Shown here piece by piece: positions 43,853-53,590 of a DNA stretch of 64,000 nucleotides. The translations under genes were made by a program, and so were the position numbers. Each line of letters starts with the position of its first letter. Positions within the stretch are counted from its first letter, which is position 1. Under the pieces are notes generated by a model. It had not been told where the DNA came from. It saw only the letters and a program-made list of their open reading frames with translations, and did no database searches. The stretch is from an uncultured Acetatifactor sp. (GTDB lineage: Bacteria > Bacillota > Clostridia > Lachnospirales > Lachnospiraceae). The stretch lies in the NCBI GenBank assembly GCA_910580225.1, contig CAJTXE010000021.1, forward strand, positions 1 through 64,000. Reading direction: 5' to 3'.

Positions 43853-46800
43853 TTAGTCCCTGCTTCCATCCGAAACCACAAGCAGCAGTGTCCTGATTTC
43901 AAAAGAGCGGAACCGCAGCCGCAGTTTCCCGTCGCTCAGCGCCAATTCCTCCCCTGCCTCCTCCAACAGATTACAGGCAAAGACCCGCTTCACCTGATGC
44001 GGAACAAAAAGCGTCGTTTCCCCGGCACAGCCCTTTGCCTCATAGAGCCGGAGCACCACCCCGTCCCTCCTGTCAAAGGCAGGCTTGCAGGTTTCCAGAA
44101 TGACATGACCGCCCTCCAGATGAAAGAAAGAGACCGCCTCCGGAAATGCCCTTCCGGAAATGCTTCCCATCTCTTCCGGCCTCCTGTTCTCCAGGCCCGC
44201 AGCCGTCACCTGCACATTGCACTCATAAGCTTCCTCCGTCACCCTGCTGTTCACAAAAGGCCCGGAAAAGGGCAGGATGGAATAGGTAAAGCGCTGCACC
44301 TTTTGGTCCGCGGTGCTGTCCGGCATCACAGGCGCACGCAGCAGCGTCAGGGAAAGCCTGCTGTCCTCCGCAGACAAACCGTATTTACAGTCATTCAAAA
44401 GGGCAAAACCGTTCTCCCCGTCCGTCAGCACGGCGTACTTGTGATGGCAGGTCTCATACAGATCCTGCTCATACTGCCTGGACTTATGGGTGGGCCTCCG
44501 GATATAACCGAACTGGATTTCCTGAAGCACCTCCTTTGTGTAAACCGTGGTGGGAAAATCCGCCTTCAGAATCCTGTGCCGTTCCCTCCAGTCAATTACC
44601 GTCTCGAAATCAATCCGGGGACTGTCCTTCCGAAACCGGATTCTCTGCTTTGCGGTAAAATATTCCTCCTGCAGCTCCACAACAGCCGTCACACTGCCGT
44701 CACTGTGCAGTTCCCTCCGAAGGACAGCGCTGCCCGAAAGCGCCTCGGTTGCCTGCTCATACATCCGCCCCAGTTCCCAGGCATCATAGTCCACATTTAC
44801 ATCACGATAGAGCTTCCACTGGTTCAAAGGCTCCGCCGCATATTCATATCCCTCCGGCCGGGACACCAAACTGGTTATCCGTCCCCGGGAATCCATATGT
44901 ATGGAATAAAATTCATTTTCAAAGGAAATGCTGTCTATTTCTCCGGAAAGTTCCCGGTTCTCTGTCCCATCATGCCTTTCCTCTTCAGGCCCTTTCCCCG
45001 GGTCTTCCTCCCGGCTCCGAAAGAACCTGACGCCCTCGTCCTCCCCAAGCCTGACATAACCGCAGGCCGGAAGCCGCAGCTCTCCCAAGCCTCTCTCCCA
45101 ACTCAGGGAATTGAACAGGGCGCTTCCCCCGGCCAACCTGCCGAGCAAAGCTTCCCCAAGCTCCCGGCTCTCCCGCTCCACCTGCTCCAGTGCTTCCTCC
45201 GCCTCCTGATTTACCCGCCGGATGGAGGTTCCCGGCAGAATATCGTGAAACTCCTGAACCAAGAGCAGTTCCCACAAGGCCTTTATTTTCTCAAGTACCC
45301 CTTCCTCCGAGCAAACTGCTCTCTCCAGACAAGCTGCTTCCTCCTTCCAACCCCCCGAAAGCCGCAGCAGCCCGGCCAGGTACTCCGCCTCCCGCAAGGC
45401 ATACTCCGCCCTGCGGACACCTCTCTTGATGCCTGCCTGGGAAGTATAGGTTCCCCTGTGCCAAGCCAGATACAGCTCTCCGTAATAAACATTTCTCACG
45501 GAAGCCCCATCCAGTCTGTCAAAAAATTCCGCCGGACCCTCCATGGTGCACCTGGGGGCGCCCTCCAGATCCAGGCAGCGCGCCGCCGTCTCCACCATCA
45601 GCTCCGTGGGACCGCCGCCCCCGTCCCCATACCCAAAGGGGAACAGGAAAGTGTCGATTCCCTGCTTCTGATTCCTGTCCTTTTCCCAACGCTCCCGCAG
45701 GGCGCCGGAACTGAATACCGCATTGTTCTTCTTATAAATATGGGACAGAATCCTGGTCCCGTCGATTCCCTCCCACCAGAACACATTATAGGGAAACTGC
45801 TCACATTCCGGGTCACAGCGCAGCAGCTTCTGGGTGGCAAAATAAGGAACCCTGCAGCCCTTCATAATCTGGGGCAGCGCACCGGAAAAGCCGAAGGTGT
45901 CCGGCAGCCAGGCCACACGGCTGTCAACGCCGAAATTCTCCTGAAACCAACGCTTGCCCAGAACGAACTGCCGGACCAGACTCTCGCCCCCCGACAGATT
46001 GGTATCGCTCTCCACATATACCGCACCCTCCGGTATAAACTGCCCTGCCCGGACACCCGCCCGCACCCGCCGGAAAAGCCCCGGGTAATACTCCTTCAGA
46101 TATTCCAGAATGGTGGGGGAACAGAGCAGAAATTTGTAATCGGGATAGCTTTTCATCAGCGCCAGCTGATTGGAATAGGTTCTGGCCGCCTTCCGCTTTG
46201 TCTCCTCCAGGGGCCAGAGCCAGGCCAGGTCCAGATGGGACTGTCCGAACACCGTGAATTCCGGCATGGTATCCCCGTTCCGCTTTTCCAGAAGGGGCCG
46301 AAGCAGTTCCCGCCCCTCTCTGATGCTCCGGCTGCGCCTTGGCTCCTCCGCCTCGAAATCCACGATACAGGTAAACCGCTGCAGCGCCTCACCGATTTTC
46401 ATGCTCCGCAGCCCACTGTCCGGCAGAGCCTTCCACAGCTCATACAACGTGTGATAATCCGCGTAGGCCCCGAAAATCTCCCCCTGAAAAATCCCGAAAT
46501 GGCTGCTTTTCACCCGGCACTGGCAGCACCCTGGTTCCGGCACCGGCTCCTCTCCCCTCTGCCAGATCCCTGCTCCCTCCTGCCTGACGCCATGCCCTGC
46601 ATAGCATTCCCCATAGATTTCAAAACGCGCTCCGGGTTCGGCCCGGGTCGTCAGCTCCACCGCTCCATGTTTGCTGTCAATGGAACCCGCTTCCTGACCG
46701 TTCACATAGACAAGCATCTCCGGTCCCGGTCCCAGATGCACCAGGATACGCTTCCCTGCCGCCTCCTCCGGCATGGTCACACAGGTCCGAAACCACCCGT

Positions 46801-46993
46801 ACTCCCATTTCTTCCCCCATTCCCTTCCCACTGGAAACGGCTGAAACTCCCGGACAGCCGCCTGCTCCAGGGACAAATGTTCCATGGTGGTAAAACCGGA
46901 AAGCTCCGCCTCCCCCAGTTTCCTGTACAGATTCCGCTCAAAGGCCTCATCCCATATCTTCAGCCGCTCGTCCCACTGCCTTCCAAGCTTCAT
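43853..46993 (-). CDS. Alpha-mannosidase, glycoside hydrolase family 38
   Basis: A 1,046-residue retaining, zinc-dependent exo-alpha-mannosidase without signal peptide, so intracellular. An N-terminal beta-sandwich precedes the catalytic domain. The zinc site His-x-Asp is in GQSHLDLAWLWPLEET (~residue 250). The nucleophile aspartate lies in VAWLPDTFGFSGALPQIM (~355), followed by a helical bundle and a long beta-domain (HKYAVLTDGENGFALLNDCK). Length is typical for bacterial GH38. GGGAGG upstream of the ATG. It fits with uptake of mannosylated oligosaccharides by the divergent transporter. Confidence 0.93.
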   Translation of the reverse strand: MKLGRQWDERLKIWDEAFERNLYRKLGEAELSGFTTMEHLSLEQAAVREFQPFPVGREWGKKWEYGWFRTCVTMPEEAAGKRILVHLGPGPEMLVYVNGQEAGSIDSKHGAVELTTRAEPGARFEIYGECYAGHGVRQEGAGIWQRGEEPVPEPGCCQCRVKSSHFGIFQGEIFGAYADYHTLYELWKALPDSGLRSMKIGEALQRFTCIVDFEAEEPRRSRSIREGRELLRPLLEKRNGDTMPEFTVFGQSHLDLAWLWPLEETKRKAARTYSNQLALMKSYPDYKFLLCSPTILEYLKEYYPGLFRRVRAGVRAGQFIPEGAVYVESDTNLSGGESLVRQFVLGKRWFQENFGVDSRVAWLPDTFGFSGALPQIMKGCRVPYFATQKLLRCDPECEQFPYNVFWWEGIDGTRILSHIYKKNNAVFSSGALRERWEKDRNQKQGIDTFLFPFGYGDGGGGPTELMVETAARCLDLEGAPRCTMEGPAEFFDRLDGASVRNVYYGELYLAWHRGTYTSQAGIKRGVRRAEYALREAEYLAGLLRLSGGWKEEAACLERAVCSEEGVLEKIKALWELLLVQEFHDILPGTSIRRVNQEAEEALEQVERESRELGEALLGRLAGGSALFNSLSWERGLGELRLPACGYVRLGEDEGVRFFRSREEDPGKGPEEERHDGTENRELSGEIDSISFENEFYSIHMDSRGRITSLVSRPEGYEYAAEPLNQWKLYRDVNVDYDAWELGRMYEQATEALSGSAVLRRELHSDGSVTAVVELQEEYFTAKQRIRFRKDSPRIDFETVIDWRERHRILKADFPTTVYTKEVLQEIQFGYIRRPTHKSRQYEQDLYETCHHKYAVLTDGENGFALLNDCKYGLSAEDSRLSLTLLRAPVMPDSTADQKVQRFTYSILPFSGPFVNSRVTEEAYECNVQVTAAGLENRRPEEMGSISGRAFPEAVSFFHLEGGHVILETCKPAFDRRDGVVLRLYEAKGCAGETTLFVPHQVKRVFACNLLEEAGEELALSDGKLRLRFRSFEIRTLLLVVSDGSRD

Positions 46994-47168
46994 GCGCTAC
47001 CTCCCTGCGTTGAAATCCTTTGCCCTTCCGCCCGTCCCTTTTCCTGGAAAACCGGGAAATACCCTCCCGCCTCCGGCATACCCACATGTTTCGATTCCGC
47101 CTGACAACCTGCCTGCATTTCCCTCTGTGAAATAGCACAGACTCTGACATGGCACAGCCTGCCTGTCC

Positions 47169-48791
47169 TTACAGCACCGTCCTGTACTCCATCAGAAACA
47201 GAATGGCCAGGGCCTGGCCATAGGGCATGGGCTTTAACTGGATTTCCTTATAAAAATCCCGGGAAGTCCGCCCCATGGGGGTTCCGTAAGAAACCTGGTT
47301 CACCACCCCCTCCCGGGATATGTAATCCAGAATGGGCGCCGCCGCCTTTACTGCGGTTTCCAGACAACTTCTGTCCGCCAGGCCGTCTTTTACCGCCTTC
47401 AGGATACCGTAGGCAAATCCGCAGGTGGCGCTTGCCTCCACATAGGAATCCCCGTCGTCCACCAGAGTATGCCACATACCGTTTGGCTCCTGGTATTTCT
47501 GCAGACTCTCAATCTGCGCCCGCAGCGTATTGGTCAGCATCCTTCGGACCGGCTCACTGCAGTCCTGGATGGCCAGAAATTCCGGAATGGCCATGGTAAT
47601 CCAACAGTTTCCCCGCCCCCAGAAGGCTCCCGCAAAATGATTCTTCTCCCGGAAGCTCCAACCATGATACCACAAACCCGTAGTCCTGTCGGAGAGATAC
47701 TTATCATGAAGCAGAAACTGATACTCCGCCTCCGCCTTCATTTTCTCATTCTTCAGAATCCGCCCCATATTGGCCAGAAACAGCACCGTCATATACAGCG
47801 TATCGTCCCACAGCTCCTCCTCGTTGACGCTGTCCGAAGTCTTATGCTGAAACCCGCCTTCCTTTGTCCGGGGAAAGCTTTCCATAATCTCCTCCGCCGC
47901 CGCGATACAGGGCTTTAAATACTTCTCCTCCCCGGTGTACTCCGCCAGAAAAGACATGGTCAGATAGGGCGCTGCGGTATTCACGTTTAAAGCCGGAAAT
48001 CCAATGGCAATCTGCCTGTCATAATATTTCTTCAGCGTATCCAGATAACTGTCCTTCTTCTCATAACAGAAAAGCTTCCACAGGCCGAACAGCCCCACCC
48101 CCTGGGTCCACTCCCAGTACCGGTACCTGGCGATATCGTCTCCGGCCAGATTGTTGCTCTCCATATTTTTCAGAAAAATATCGTCCGTCTCATACAGAAT
48201 CCCGGTAAAGGCCTCCACCATCTTGTGGATTTTGCCATTCACCCGCCGGAGAAGCTCCCTCTTTTCCCTGCATTTCTCCTCCAGTTTTCCGATCAGGCGC
48301 TTCAGCTCCTCCGGGGTCTTCACAATATAATCCGGCTGCCAGTCCGGCTCCTCCACACTGTGAAAATACCTGGGTGACCAGTCCAGCCATACGGAGGTAA
48401 TCCCGTAACGGTTGGCCCCGGCCACATCCTTCTTCAGATTGTTGCCGATCATCACGATAAAGGGTTTATCAGCTTCCGTCAGCTTCATCGCCTCCATGGC
48501 CGTGTCAAACATGGACCTGGCAGGCTTCTGCTCTCCCACCACCTCAGACACAATCCACTCCTCAAAGCAATATCCCAGACCATTCTCCCTGTACACATTC
48601 TGAAAGGACTCCCACTCACCGTCCGCCACCAACGCGATGCGGTAGCCCTCCTCCTTCAGCTGCCGAAGCACCTCCCCCGCTCCCGGGATAAACTCTGCTC
48701 TGGTAACGATTCCTCTCTCGTCAAAAATCTGGGTGCCCTCGTCAATAATCGTATCTCCGCTGTCCGTAAATAAGATTAAATTCTTTTCCAT
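47169..48791 (-). CDS. HAD hydrolase - GH105 fusion protein
   Basis: A 540-residue intracellular fusion. Residues ~1-185 form a HAD-type domain: motif I ILFTDSGDTIIDEG (Asp-x-Gly-Asp, not the classical Asp-x-Asp), motif II IALVADGEW, and motif III/IV IVMIGNNLKKDVAGANRYGI. Residues ~200-540 form an alpha/alpha6 barrel of GH105, unsaturated uronyl hydrolase: WEWTQGVGLFGLWKLF, NEEELWDDTLYMTVLFLANM and GAFWGRGNCWITMAIPEFL. GH105 removes unsaturated uronic acids left by polysaccharide lyases. The HAD half may act on a sugar phosphate, which is inferred. The ATG at 48791 has GGAG eight bases upstream. Confidence 0.85.
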   Translation of the reverse strand: MEKNLILFTDSGDTIIDEGTQIFDERGIVTRAEFIPGAGEVLRQLKEEGYRIALVADGEWESFQNVYRENGLGYCFEEWIVSEVVGEQKPARSMFDTAMEAMKLTEADKPFIVMIGNNLKKDVAGANRYGITSVWLDWSPRYFHSVEEPDWQPDYIVKTPEELKRLIGKLEEKCREKRELLRRVNGKIHKMVEAFTGILYETDDIFLKNMESNNLAGDDIARYRYWEWTQGVGLFGLWKLFCYEKKDSYLDTLKKYYDRQIAIGFPALNVNTAAPYLTMSFLAEYTGEEKYLKPCIAAAEEIMESFPRTKEGGFQHKTSDSVNEEELWDDTLYMTVLFLANMGRILKNEKMKAEAEYQFLLHDKYLSDRTTGLWYHGWSFREKNHFAGAFWGRGNCWITMAIPEFLAIQDCSEPVRRMLTNTLRAQIESLQKYQEPNGMWHTLVDDGDSYVEASATCGFAYGILKAVKDGLADRSCLETAVKAAAPILDYISREGVVNQVSYGTPMGRTSRDFYKEIQLKPMPYGQALAILFLMEYRTVL

Positions 48792-49056
48792 AAGCCGCTC
48801 CAACCTCCATCCTGCTGCCATTGAATCAATCTTACCAAAGGTCAGCCCTTATTTCCACGCATCTCTTGTTTTTTTATCCTGCTACATTGCATTTTTTGTC
48901 ATTATTGCATTCTGTTTCCTTCTTCATTGTACAACATTTTGTGTATTGTTTCCCCTATTTTGTCCATTTTGCATGAAGCCATAGTCATTTATCCCTGTTT
49001 TACGCCAAGGTGTCCCTGGGAAAAGGGCAAAAAACGCAACCCCTGCCTCCCGTCCC

Positions 49057-49941
49057 CTACTTGCCGCCCTCCTGCCGGAACCTGGAAGGAGACATCTGCA
49101 GAAATTTATTGAAGGCCCGGTTGAACTGGGAGAAGCTCTTGAAACCGCTCTGAAGGGCGATATCCGTAATGGGCGCGTCCGTGGACAGCAGAAGGGTCTG
49201 GGCATTGCGCACTCTGGTCATGGAGATGTAGTCCGTCAGGGTGAATCCGGTGATCCGCTTGAACTGATGGGACAGATAATAGCTGCTGACGTAGAATTCC
49301 CTGGACAGGGATGCCAGAGAAAGATCCTCCGTATAGCGGTTGTGAATACAGGCCGTGATGCTGTATATTTTATTGGTGATATTGTCAAAATCCACCTGAT
49401 CCGTGTACACATTCTTGTCCCGGTGCAGATAGATCAGGCTTAAAAATTCCGTGAACTTGTGATGAATGGCCAGATTGGACAATTCGTTGGGAGCCTGGGA
49501 GAGATAATAAATATCATTCAGCTTCTCGAAGATCATCTTTTTGATGCGCCCCTCAAAGCGGTAGATGGGAACCTCTCCCTGGAAAATGCTGTAGATCGTC
49601 TTCATATAAGACTCCAGGCCGGCGGGCAGGGCGGGGATGGCAAAATTGATAATAAGCCGCTTGTTGGGCGCCCCTTCCGGATAGGCAGTCTTGTGCAGCA
49701 GGGAGGGACGGATGGCAACGATATCACAGCAGCGCAGGTCATGCCATGCCCCGTTGATCAGATGGCCCGCGTGCTCGTCCAGGAAAATGCACAGCTCATA
49801 AAACTGATGGAAATGCTGAAACTCCATATTAATCGTATAGGAACGCTCATCCCAGTCAAAGAAATAGAAAAAAGGCGCCCCCTGCCTGTTAATCTCGATC
49901 AGATATTTCTCTTCATATATTACGGAATTGTCAATCATCAT
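49057..49941 (-). CDS. AraC family transcriptional regulator
   Basis: A 294-residue regulator. The N-terminal half is a cupin-like ligand domain (FQHFHQFYELCIFLDEHAGH, AIRPSLLHKTAYPEG). The C-terminal ~100 residues hold two helix-turn-helix motifs (LSLASLSREFYVSSYYLSHQ and ITDIALQSGFKSFSQFNRAF) ending in the family MSPSRFRQE. The start is ATG at 49941 with GGGAGG upstream. It is divergent from the transporter operon and co-oriented with the glycosidase genes, and is the obvious candidate to control both. Confidence 0.93.
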   Translation of the reverse strand: MMIDNSVIYEEKYLIEINRQGAPFFYFFDWDERSYTINMEFQHFHQFYELCIFLDEHAGHLINGAWHDLRCCDIVAIRPSLLHKTAYPEGAPNKRLIINFAIPALPAGLESYMKTIYSIFQGEVPIYRFEGRIKKMIFEKLNDIYYLSQAPNELSNLAIHHKFTEFLSLIYLHRDKNVYTDQVDFDNITNKIYSITACIHNRYTEDLSLASLSREFYVSSYYLSHQFKRITGFTLTDYISMTRVRNAQTLLLSTDAPITDIALQSGFKSFSQFNRAFNKFLQMSPSRFRQEGGK

Positions 49942-50055
49942 ATCACATACCTCCCCGCCGCCCCGCAGCCGGAATCCCCTCCGCCGGGGAGCCATCTTGC
50001 CTGTCTTGCTTTTGACGGCGCTTTTTAAGTGATTTCATTGCATAAAACAGAAGCA

Positions 50056-50162
50056 TTTTTGTATGTAATGCACAAATACTATACTTTGTTTTTGTATATA
50101 TTGTGCAAATCACAAATAAATTATATAACAAAAAAGCAAAATTTGCAATATGTATACAAAAA
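50056..50162. promoter_or_regulatory. Three copies of a 22-bp motif, probable AraC operator
   Basis: Direct copies at 50056-50077 and 50089-50110 (33 bp apart, about three helical turns) and an inverted copy at 50141-50162. Each has TTTTTGTAT at one end, an AT-rich middle, and CAAAT at the other end. The second and third copies share TTTTTGTATA and GCAAAT. The cluster ends about 50 bases upstream of the transporter start site. Binding by the neighbouring AraC protein is inferred from position. Confidence 0.6.
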
Positions 50163-50200
50163 AAGCAATAGATGCGTAGCCGGATTTAGCCTGTTATTGT

Positions 50201-50206
50201 TATACT
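50201..50206 (+). promoter_or_regulatory. -10 box of the transporter operon, with cre-like site just downstream
   Basis: TATACT at 50201-50206 without a good -35 box, as expected for an activator-dependent promoter. Just downstream, GAAAGCGCTGAC (50215-50226) has the core of a CcpA cre site (AAAGCG with partial palindrome) and would overlap the start point. The cre assignment is weak because the outer positions do not match well. Confidence 0.45.
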
Positions 50207-50264
50207 GACTAATAGAAAGCGCTGACCCAGTCGGCGTACTCAAATAGAAGAAGGAGGATATTTT

Positions 50265-52364
50265 ATGAAAAAAAGACTCATTGCACTGCTTCTGGCAGGC
50301 ACAATGACCCTGTCTCTGGCAGCATGCGGCGACACAAACGACGGCCAGAGCAGCTCGCCCGCCGAATCTCAGGAAAGCACACAGGAGTCCTCTGCGGAAG
50401 AATCCACCCAGGAGGAATCCTCCCAGGAAGAATCTTCTCAGGAAGAATCCACACCGGAAGATGCCCCCCCTGCTGACGTGACTGCTTTCAGCGAGGCGCC
50501 CATGCTTGCCGATCTGGTTCAGGCAGGCTCCCTTCCCGCACTGGAGGAGAGAATCCCCACAGCGGAGGATGTGTATGTGGAACAGGTTGACGCAGGCGGC
50601 AATCCCCTGGAAATCGGCACCTACGGCGGCGTTATCAATCTTCTGGGCGCAGGCGGCAGCTGGGGACTGTCCAGGCCCGTACTGGAGAGCATCATCCACT
50701 ACAATTCCGACGGCACCTATTATGCCAATGTCATCAAAAGCTTCGAGCACAATGACGATTACACGGTCTGGACCTTCAAGCTCAGAGAAGGCATGAAATG
50801 GTCCGACGGCGAAGACTTCAACGCGGACGACATTACCTTCTGGTATTACATGTGCCACCTTACCGACTATGACACCAAGAAATCCTGGCCTGCCCTGATG
50901 GAAACCGTGGACGACGCGGAAGCATGGGCCACTCTGGAAAAGGTTGACGATTACACCGTGACCTGGACCTTTGTAAATCCCAAATTCCCCGCTGACTTTA
51001 TCGAAAACGGCGACTTCAAGTGGTGTTGGGCGCCCTCCCATTATCTCCTTGACATGATTCCGGATTCCGTGTATGTGGAGAACCAGTACTGGGAGAAGAC
51101 CGGATTATCCGACGAGCAGGTGCTTCTCAACGCCCAGGCAAAGGGCATCGATGCCGCAACCGTGGGTGACCTGGGCAAGGCCATTGCCTACTACTGGTGG
51201 AACGAGGACGGCATTCCCAACCTGAACTCCTATGTGCTGACCACAAAGGAAGGCAACAACTCCAGGGATGCCCAGCTGTGCATTCTGGAACGCAACCCTT
51301 ATTTCTGGAAGGTGGATGCACAAGGAAATCAGCTTCCCTACTGTGACGAAATCCACTTCAACGCAACCTCTGAGGAGGGACAGGATCAGCTGATGTTCCG
51401 TTCCGGGGAACTGGATATCATCGAAGTGGCCATGCAGGACATCGCTTCCCTTCTGGCTGACCTGGGCGATCAGGCACAGCTTCGGGAGCTTGCCAGTACA
51501 AACTGGGGTTCCTACCTGATCACCTTCAACTACACCTGCAAGGAAGAGAACTACGCGGAATTGTTCAAGAATCCCAAATTCCGTCAGGCCATCTCCATCT
51601 GCGTGGACCGCGAACAGGTTTCCGGCCTCCTGACAGAAGGCTTCCTGGAGCCCGGCCAGTGCGCTCCCCAGGAGGGAAACTTCGGCTATGACCCGGAATG
51701 GGAGACCAAGTGGACGGAATATGACGTGGACGGCGCCAAGGCGCTTCTGGAAGAGTGCGGCCTGGTTATGGGCGCAGACGGCTTCTACGATTTTGCAGAC
51801 GGCACGGACTTCGTGCTGACCCTCTATACTTATACGGATTCCGGCGCTGACGCCGCATTCCCTGTTTTCGAGCAGTACTACAACAAGGCAGGCATCAAGT
51901 GCGCAACCAAGGACATCGAAGTATCCGCATTTGACACGGAAATCGACAACAATGACTGGTATGCGGTACTGGGACCTCACACCGCTATCGGCGGCGTTTC
52001 CCTGAAATCCAGGGTACAGCCCTTTGTTCCCATCGCACAGTCCGCGGAGTGGTACGGCGAGTACGGCACCTATTACGGAACGGGCGGCCAGCAGGGCGTA
52101 GCTCCCGAAGGCGATATGGCTAAACTGATAGAGATTTACGAGAAGTGGAAATCCACTCCCGATTCCGCGGAAAGAGATCAGTATACCCTGGACATCTACA
52201 ATGTCCACAAGGAAAATCTCTGGACCATCGCTTACCTGAAGGCAGCCGGCGCATACAGCCTGGTGAGTTCCAAGATCCACAACTATCCGGACCTCCTGGT
52301 ATCGGATGACCTGTATCAGTACCAGAACATTATCCACTACTGGACCCTGTTCAAAACTGAATAA
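50265..52364 (+). CDS. Opp/Dpp-type solute-binding lipoprotein (family 5)
   Basis: A 699-residue lipoprotein. Signal peptide MKKRLIALLLAGTMTLSLAA is followed by cysteine 21. A ~40-residue flexible Ser/Glu/Gln linker tethers the binding domain. SBP family 5 marks are DDYTVWTFKLREGMKWSDGE and CILERNPYFWKVDAQGNQLP, followed by a Trp/Asp-rich pocket and a long C-terminal lobe. At ~700 residues it is larger than typical OppA (~540), resembling the large binders used for oligosaccharides as well as peptides. Ligand unknown. AAGGAGG upstream of the ATG. A terminator-like hairpin follows, so it is probably made in excess over the permeases. Confidence 0.9.
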   Translation: MKKRLIALLLAGTMTLSLAACGDTNDGQSSSPAESQESTQESSAEESTQEESSQEESSQEESTPEDAPPADVTAFSEAPMLADLVQAGSLPALEERIPTAEDVYVEQVDAGGNPLEIGTYGGVINLLGAGGSWGLSRPVLESIIHYNSDGTYYANVIKSFEHNDDYTVWTFKLREGMKWSDGEDFNADDITFWYYMCHLTDYDTKKSWPALMETVDDAEAWATLEKVDDYTVTWTFVNPKFPADFIENGDFKWCWAPSHYLLDMIPDSVYVENQYWEKTGLSDEQVLLNAQAKGIDAATVGDLGKAIAYYWWNEDGIPNLNSYVLTTKEGNNSRDAQLCILERNPYFWKVDAQGNQLPYCDEIHFNATSEEGQDQLMFRSGELDIIEVAMQDIASLLADLGDQAQLRELASTNWGSYLITFNYTCKEENYAELFKNPKFRQAISICVDREQVSGLLTEGFLEPGQCAPQEGNFGYDPEWETKWTEYDVDGAKALLEECGLVMGADGFYDFADGTDFVLTLYTYTDSGADAAFPVFEQYYNKAGIKCATKDIEVSAFDTEIDNNDWYAVLGPHTAIGGVSLKSRVQPFVPIAQSAEWYGEYGTYYGTGGQQGVAPEGDMAKLIEIYEKWKSTPDSAERDQYTLDIYNVHKENLWTIAYLKAAGAYSLVSSKIHNYPDLLVSDDLYQYQNIIHYWTLFKTE

Positions 52365-52384
52365 AAGACGATGATGCGACAACT

Positions 52385-52426
52385 TCCGGAGGCGGGGAAC
52401 CCGGTTCCCATGCCTCCGGATTTTTT
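52385..52426 (+). terminator. Intra-operon terminator/attenuator after the binding-protein gene
   Basis: Arms TCCGGAGGC (52385-52393) and GCCTCCGGA (52412-52420) with an inner stem GGGAACC/GGTTCCC, followed by TTTTTT. The structure is strong, and read-through would supply the permease and ATPase genes. This is a common way to express a binding protein more than its membrane partners. Confidence 0.85.
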
Positions 52427-52459
52427 AAAAAAGGGATTTTTAAGAAAGGGATTTTTCCA

Positions 52460-53590
52460 ATGGAAGAAAATGCTTACAAAGAGAAAAGCATGCACGAAGG
52501 CGCCCCGAAGAAACCCCTGATACAGGCTGTGGGTGACTTCTTCAAAAAAGACCTGGTTCAATATATCGTGAAACGTCTTCTGATGTTTATTCCCACATTA
52601 CTTTTGATTTCGGTTCTGGTCTTCTTCGTTATTCAGCTCCCTCCCGGGGATTATGTTTCCGCCCATATTGCAGCCCTTGCAACGGAGGGGGAATTCGTGG
52701 ACGCGGACTACGCGGCACAGCTGCGCGCGGATTACGGCCTTGACCTGCCTGTCCATGAGCAGTATATCAAATGGATCAAGGATATCATCTGGACTCCCAC
52801 CGACTCCACCTATTACAGATTATACGGCTCCCATCACAACTGGAAATACTCCTTCGCCTATGGTCGGGACGTATGGGACGTGGTGGACGACAGACTGGGA
52901 CTCACCATTCTGGTTACGGCCATCATTATGATTTTCCAGTATGCGGTATCCCTGCCCATCGCAGTCTATGCCTCCACCCATCAGTACTCCGTGGGGGACT
53001 ATATCTCCTCCATCATCGGTTTCCTGGGGGCGGCCATACCCAACTTCATTCTGGCCATTGTGCTGATGTACCTGTCCTACAAATGGACCGGAAACGCAAA
53101 TGTGGGCCTGTTTTCCCAGGAAATGCTCCAAAACGGCATCCATCTGTACAACTTCGGTGAATTTTTAAAGAGAATGATCATTCCCATCCTGGTAATCGGC
53201 ACCAGCGGCACCTGCGGCATCATCCGTTCCGTGCGGGCACAGATGCTGGACGAAGTGGCAATGCAGTACACCCTCACCGCCAGGGCCAAGGGCGTGCCGG
53301 AGCGTACCATCATTATGAAATACTGCTTCCGCGCAGCCATCAACCCCACCGTCTCCGGACTGGGCGGCGTGCTCTCCAGTCTGTTCTCCGGCTCCACGGT
53401 AACCGCCATGGTGCTGAACATGCAGATTCAGGGACCGGTGCTCTTTAAAGCCCTCCAGGCCCAGGATATGTACCTGGCCGGGGCAATTGTTATGGTTCAG
53501 GCTGTCCTGGTGGTGATTGGTATCCTGTTCTCCGACATCGCACTGGCATTCCTGGATCCCAGAATCCGTTACTCAGGAGGTGGCAGATAA
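52460..53590 (+). CDS. ABC transporter permease, OppB/DppB type
   Basis: A 376-residue membrane permease. First helix LLMFIPTLLLISVLVFFVIQ, an extracytoplasmic loop of about 100 residues, then five further helices. The cytoplasmic EAA-like loop that contacts the ATPase is in YTLTARAKGVPERTIIMKYC (~residue 270-290). An N-terminal ~35-residue cytosolic extension precedes the first helix. Its stop codon overlaps the next start by one base (TAATG). Confidence 0.92.
   Translation: MEENAYKEKSMHEGAPKKPLIQAVGDFFKKDLVQYIVKRLLMFIPTLLLISVLVFFVIQLPPGDYVSAHIAALATEGEFVDADYAAQLRADYGLDLPVHEQYIKWIKDIIWTPTDSTYYRLYGSHHNWKYSFAYGRDVWDVVDDRLGLTILVTAIIMIFQYAVSLPIAVYASTHQYSVGDYISSIIGFLGAAIPNFILAIVLMYLSYKWTGNANVGLFSQEMLQNGIHLYNFGEFLKRMIIPILVIGTSGTCGIIRSVRAQMLDEVAMQYTLTARAKGVPERTIIMKYCFRAAINPTVSGLGGVLSSLFSGSTVTAMVLNMQIQGPVLFKALQAQDMYLAGAIVMVQAVLVVIGILFSDIALAFLDPRIRYSGGGR

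Noticed and set aside
43724..47104. Open frame of over 1,100 codons on the plus strand opposite the GH38 gene
   Set aside because: It mirrors a GC-rich, fully conserved gene on the other strand. Its translation is Pro/Arg/His-rich without motifs, and it has no ribosome site.
50215..50226. Catabolite-repression (cre) site as a firm call
   Set aside because: Only the core matches and the flanks deviate, so it is mentioned only as a weak possibility in the promoter entry.
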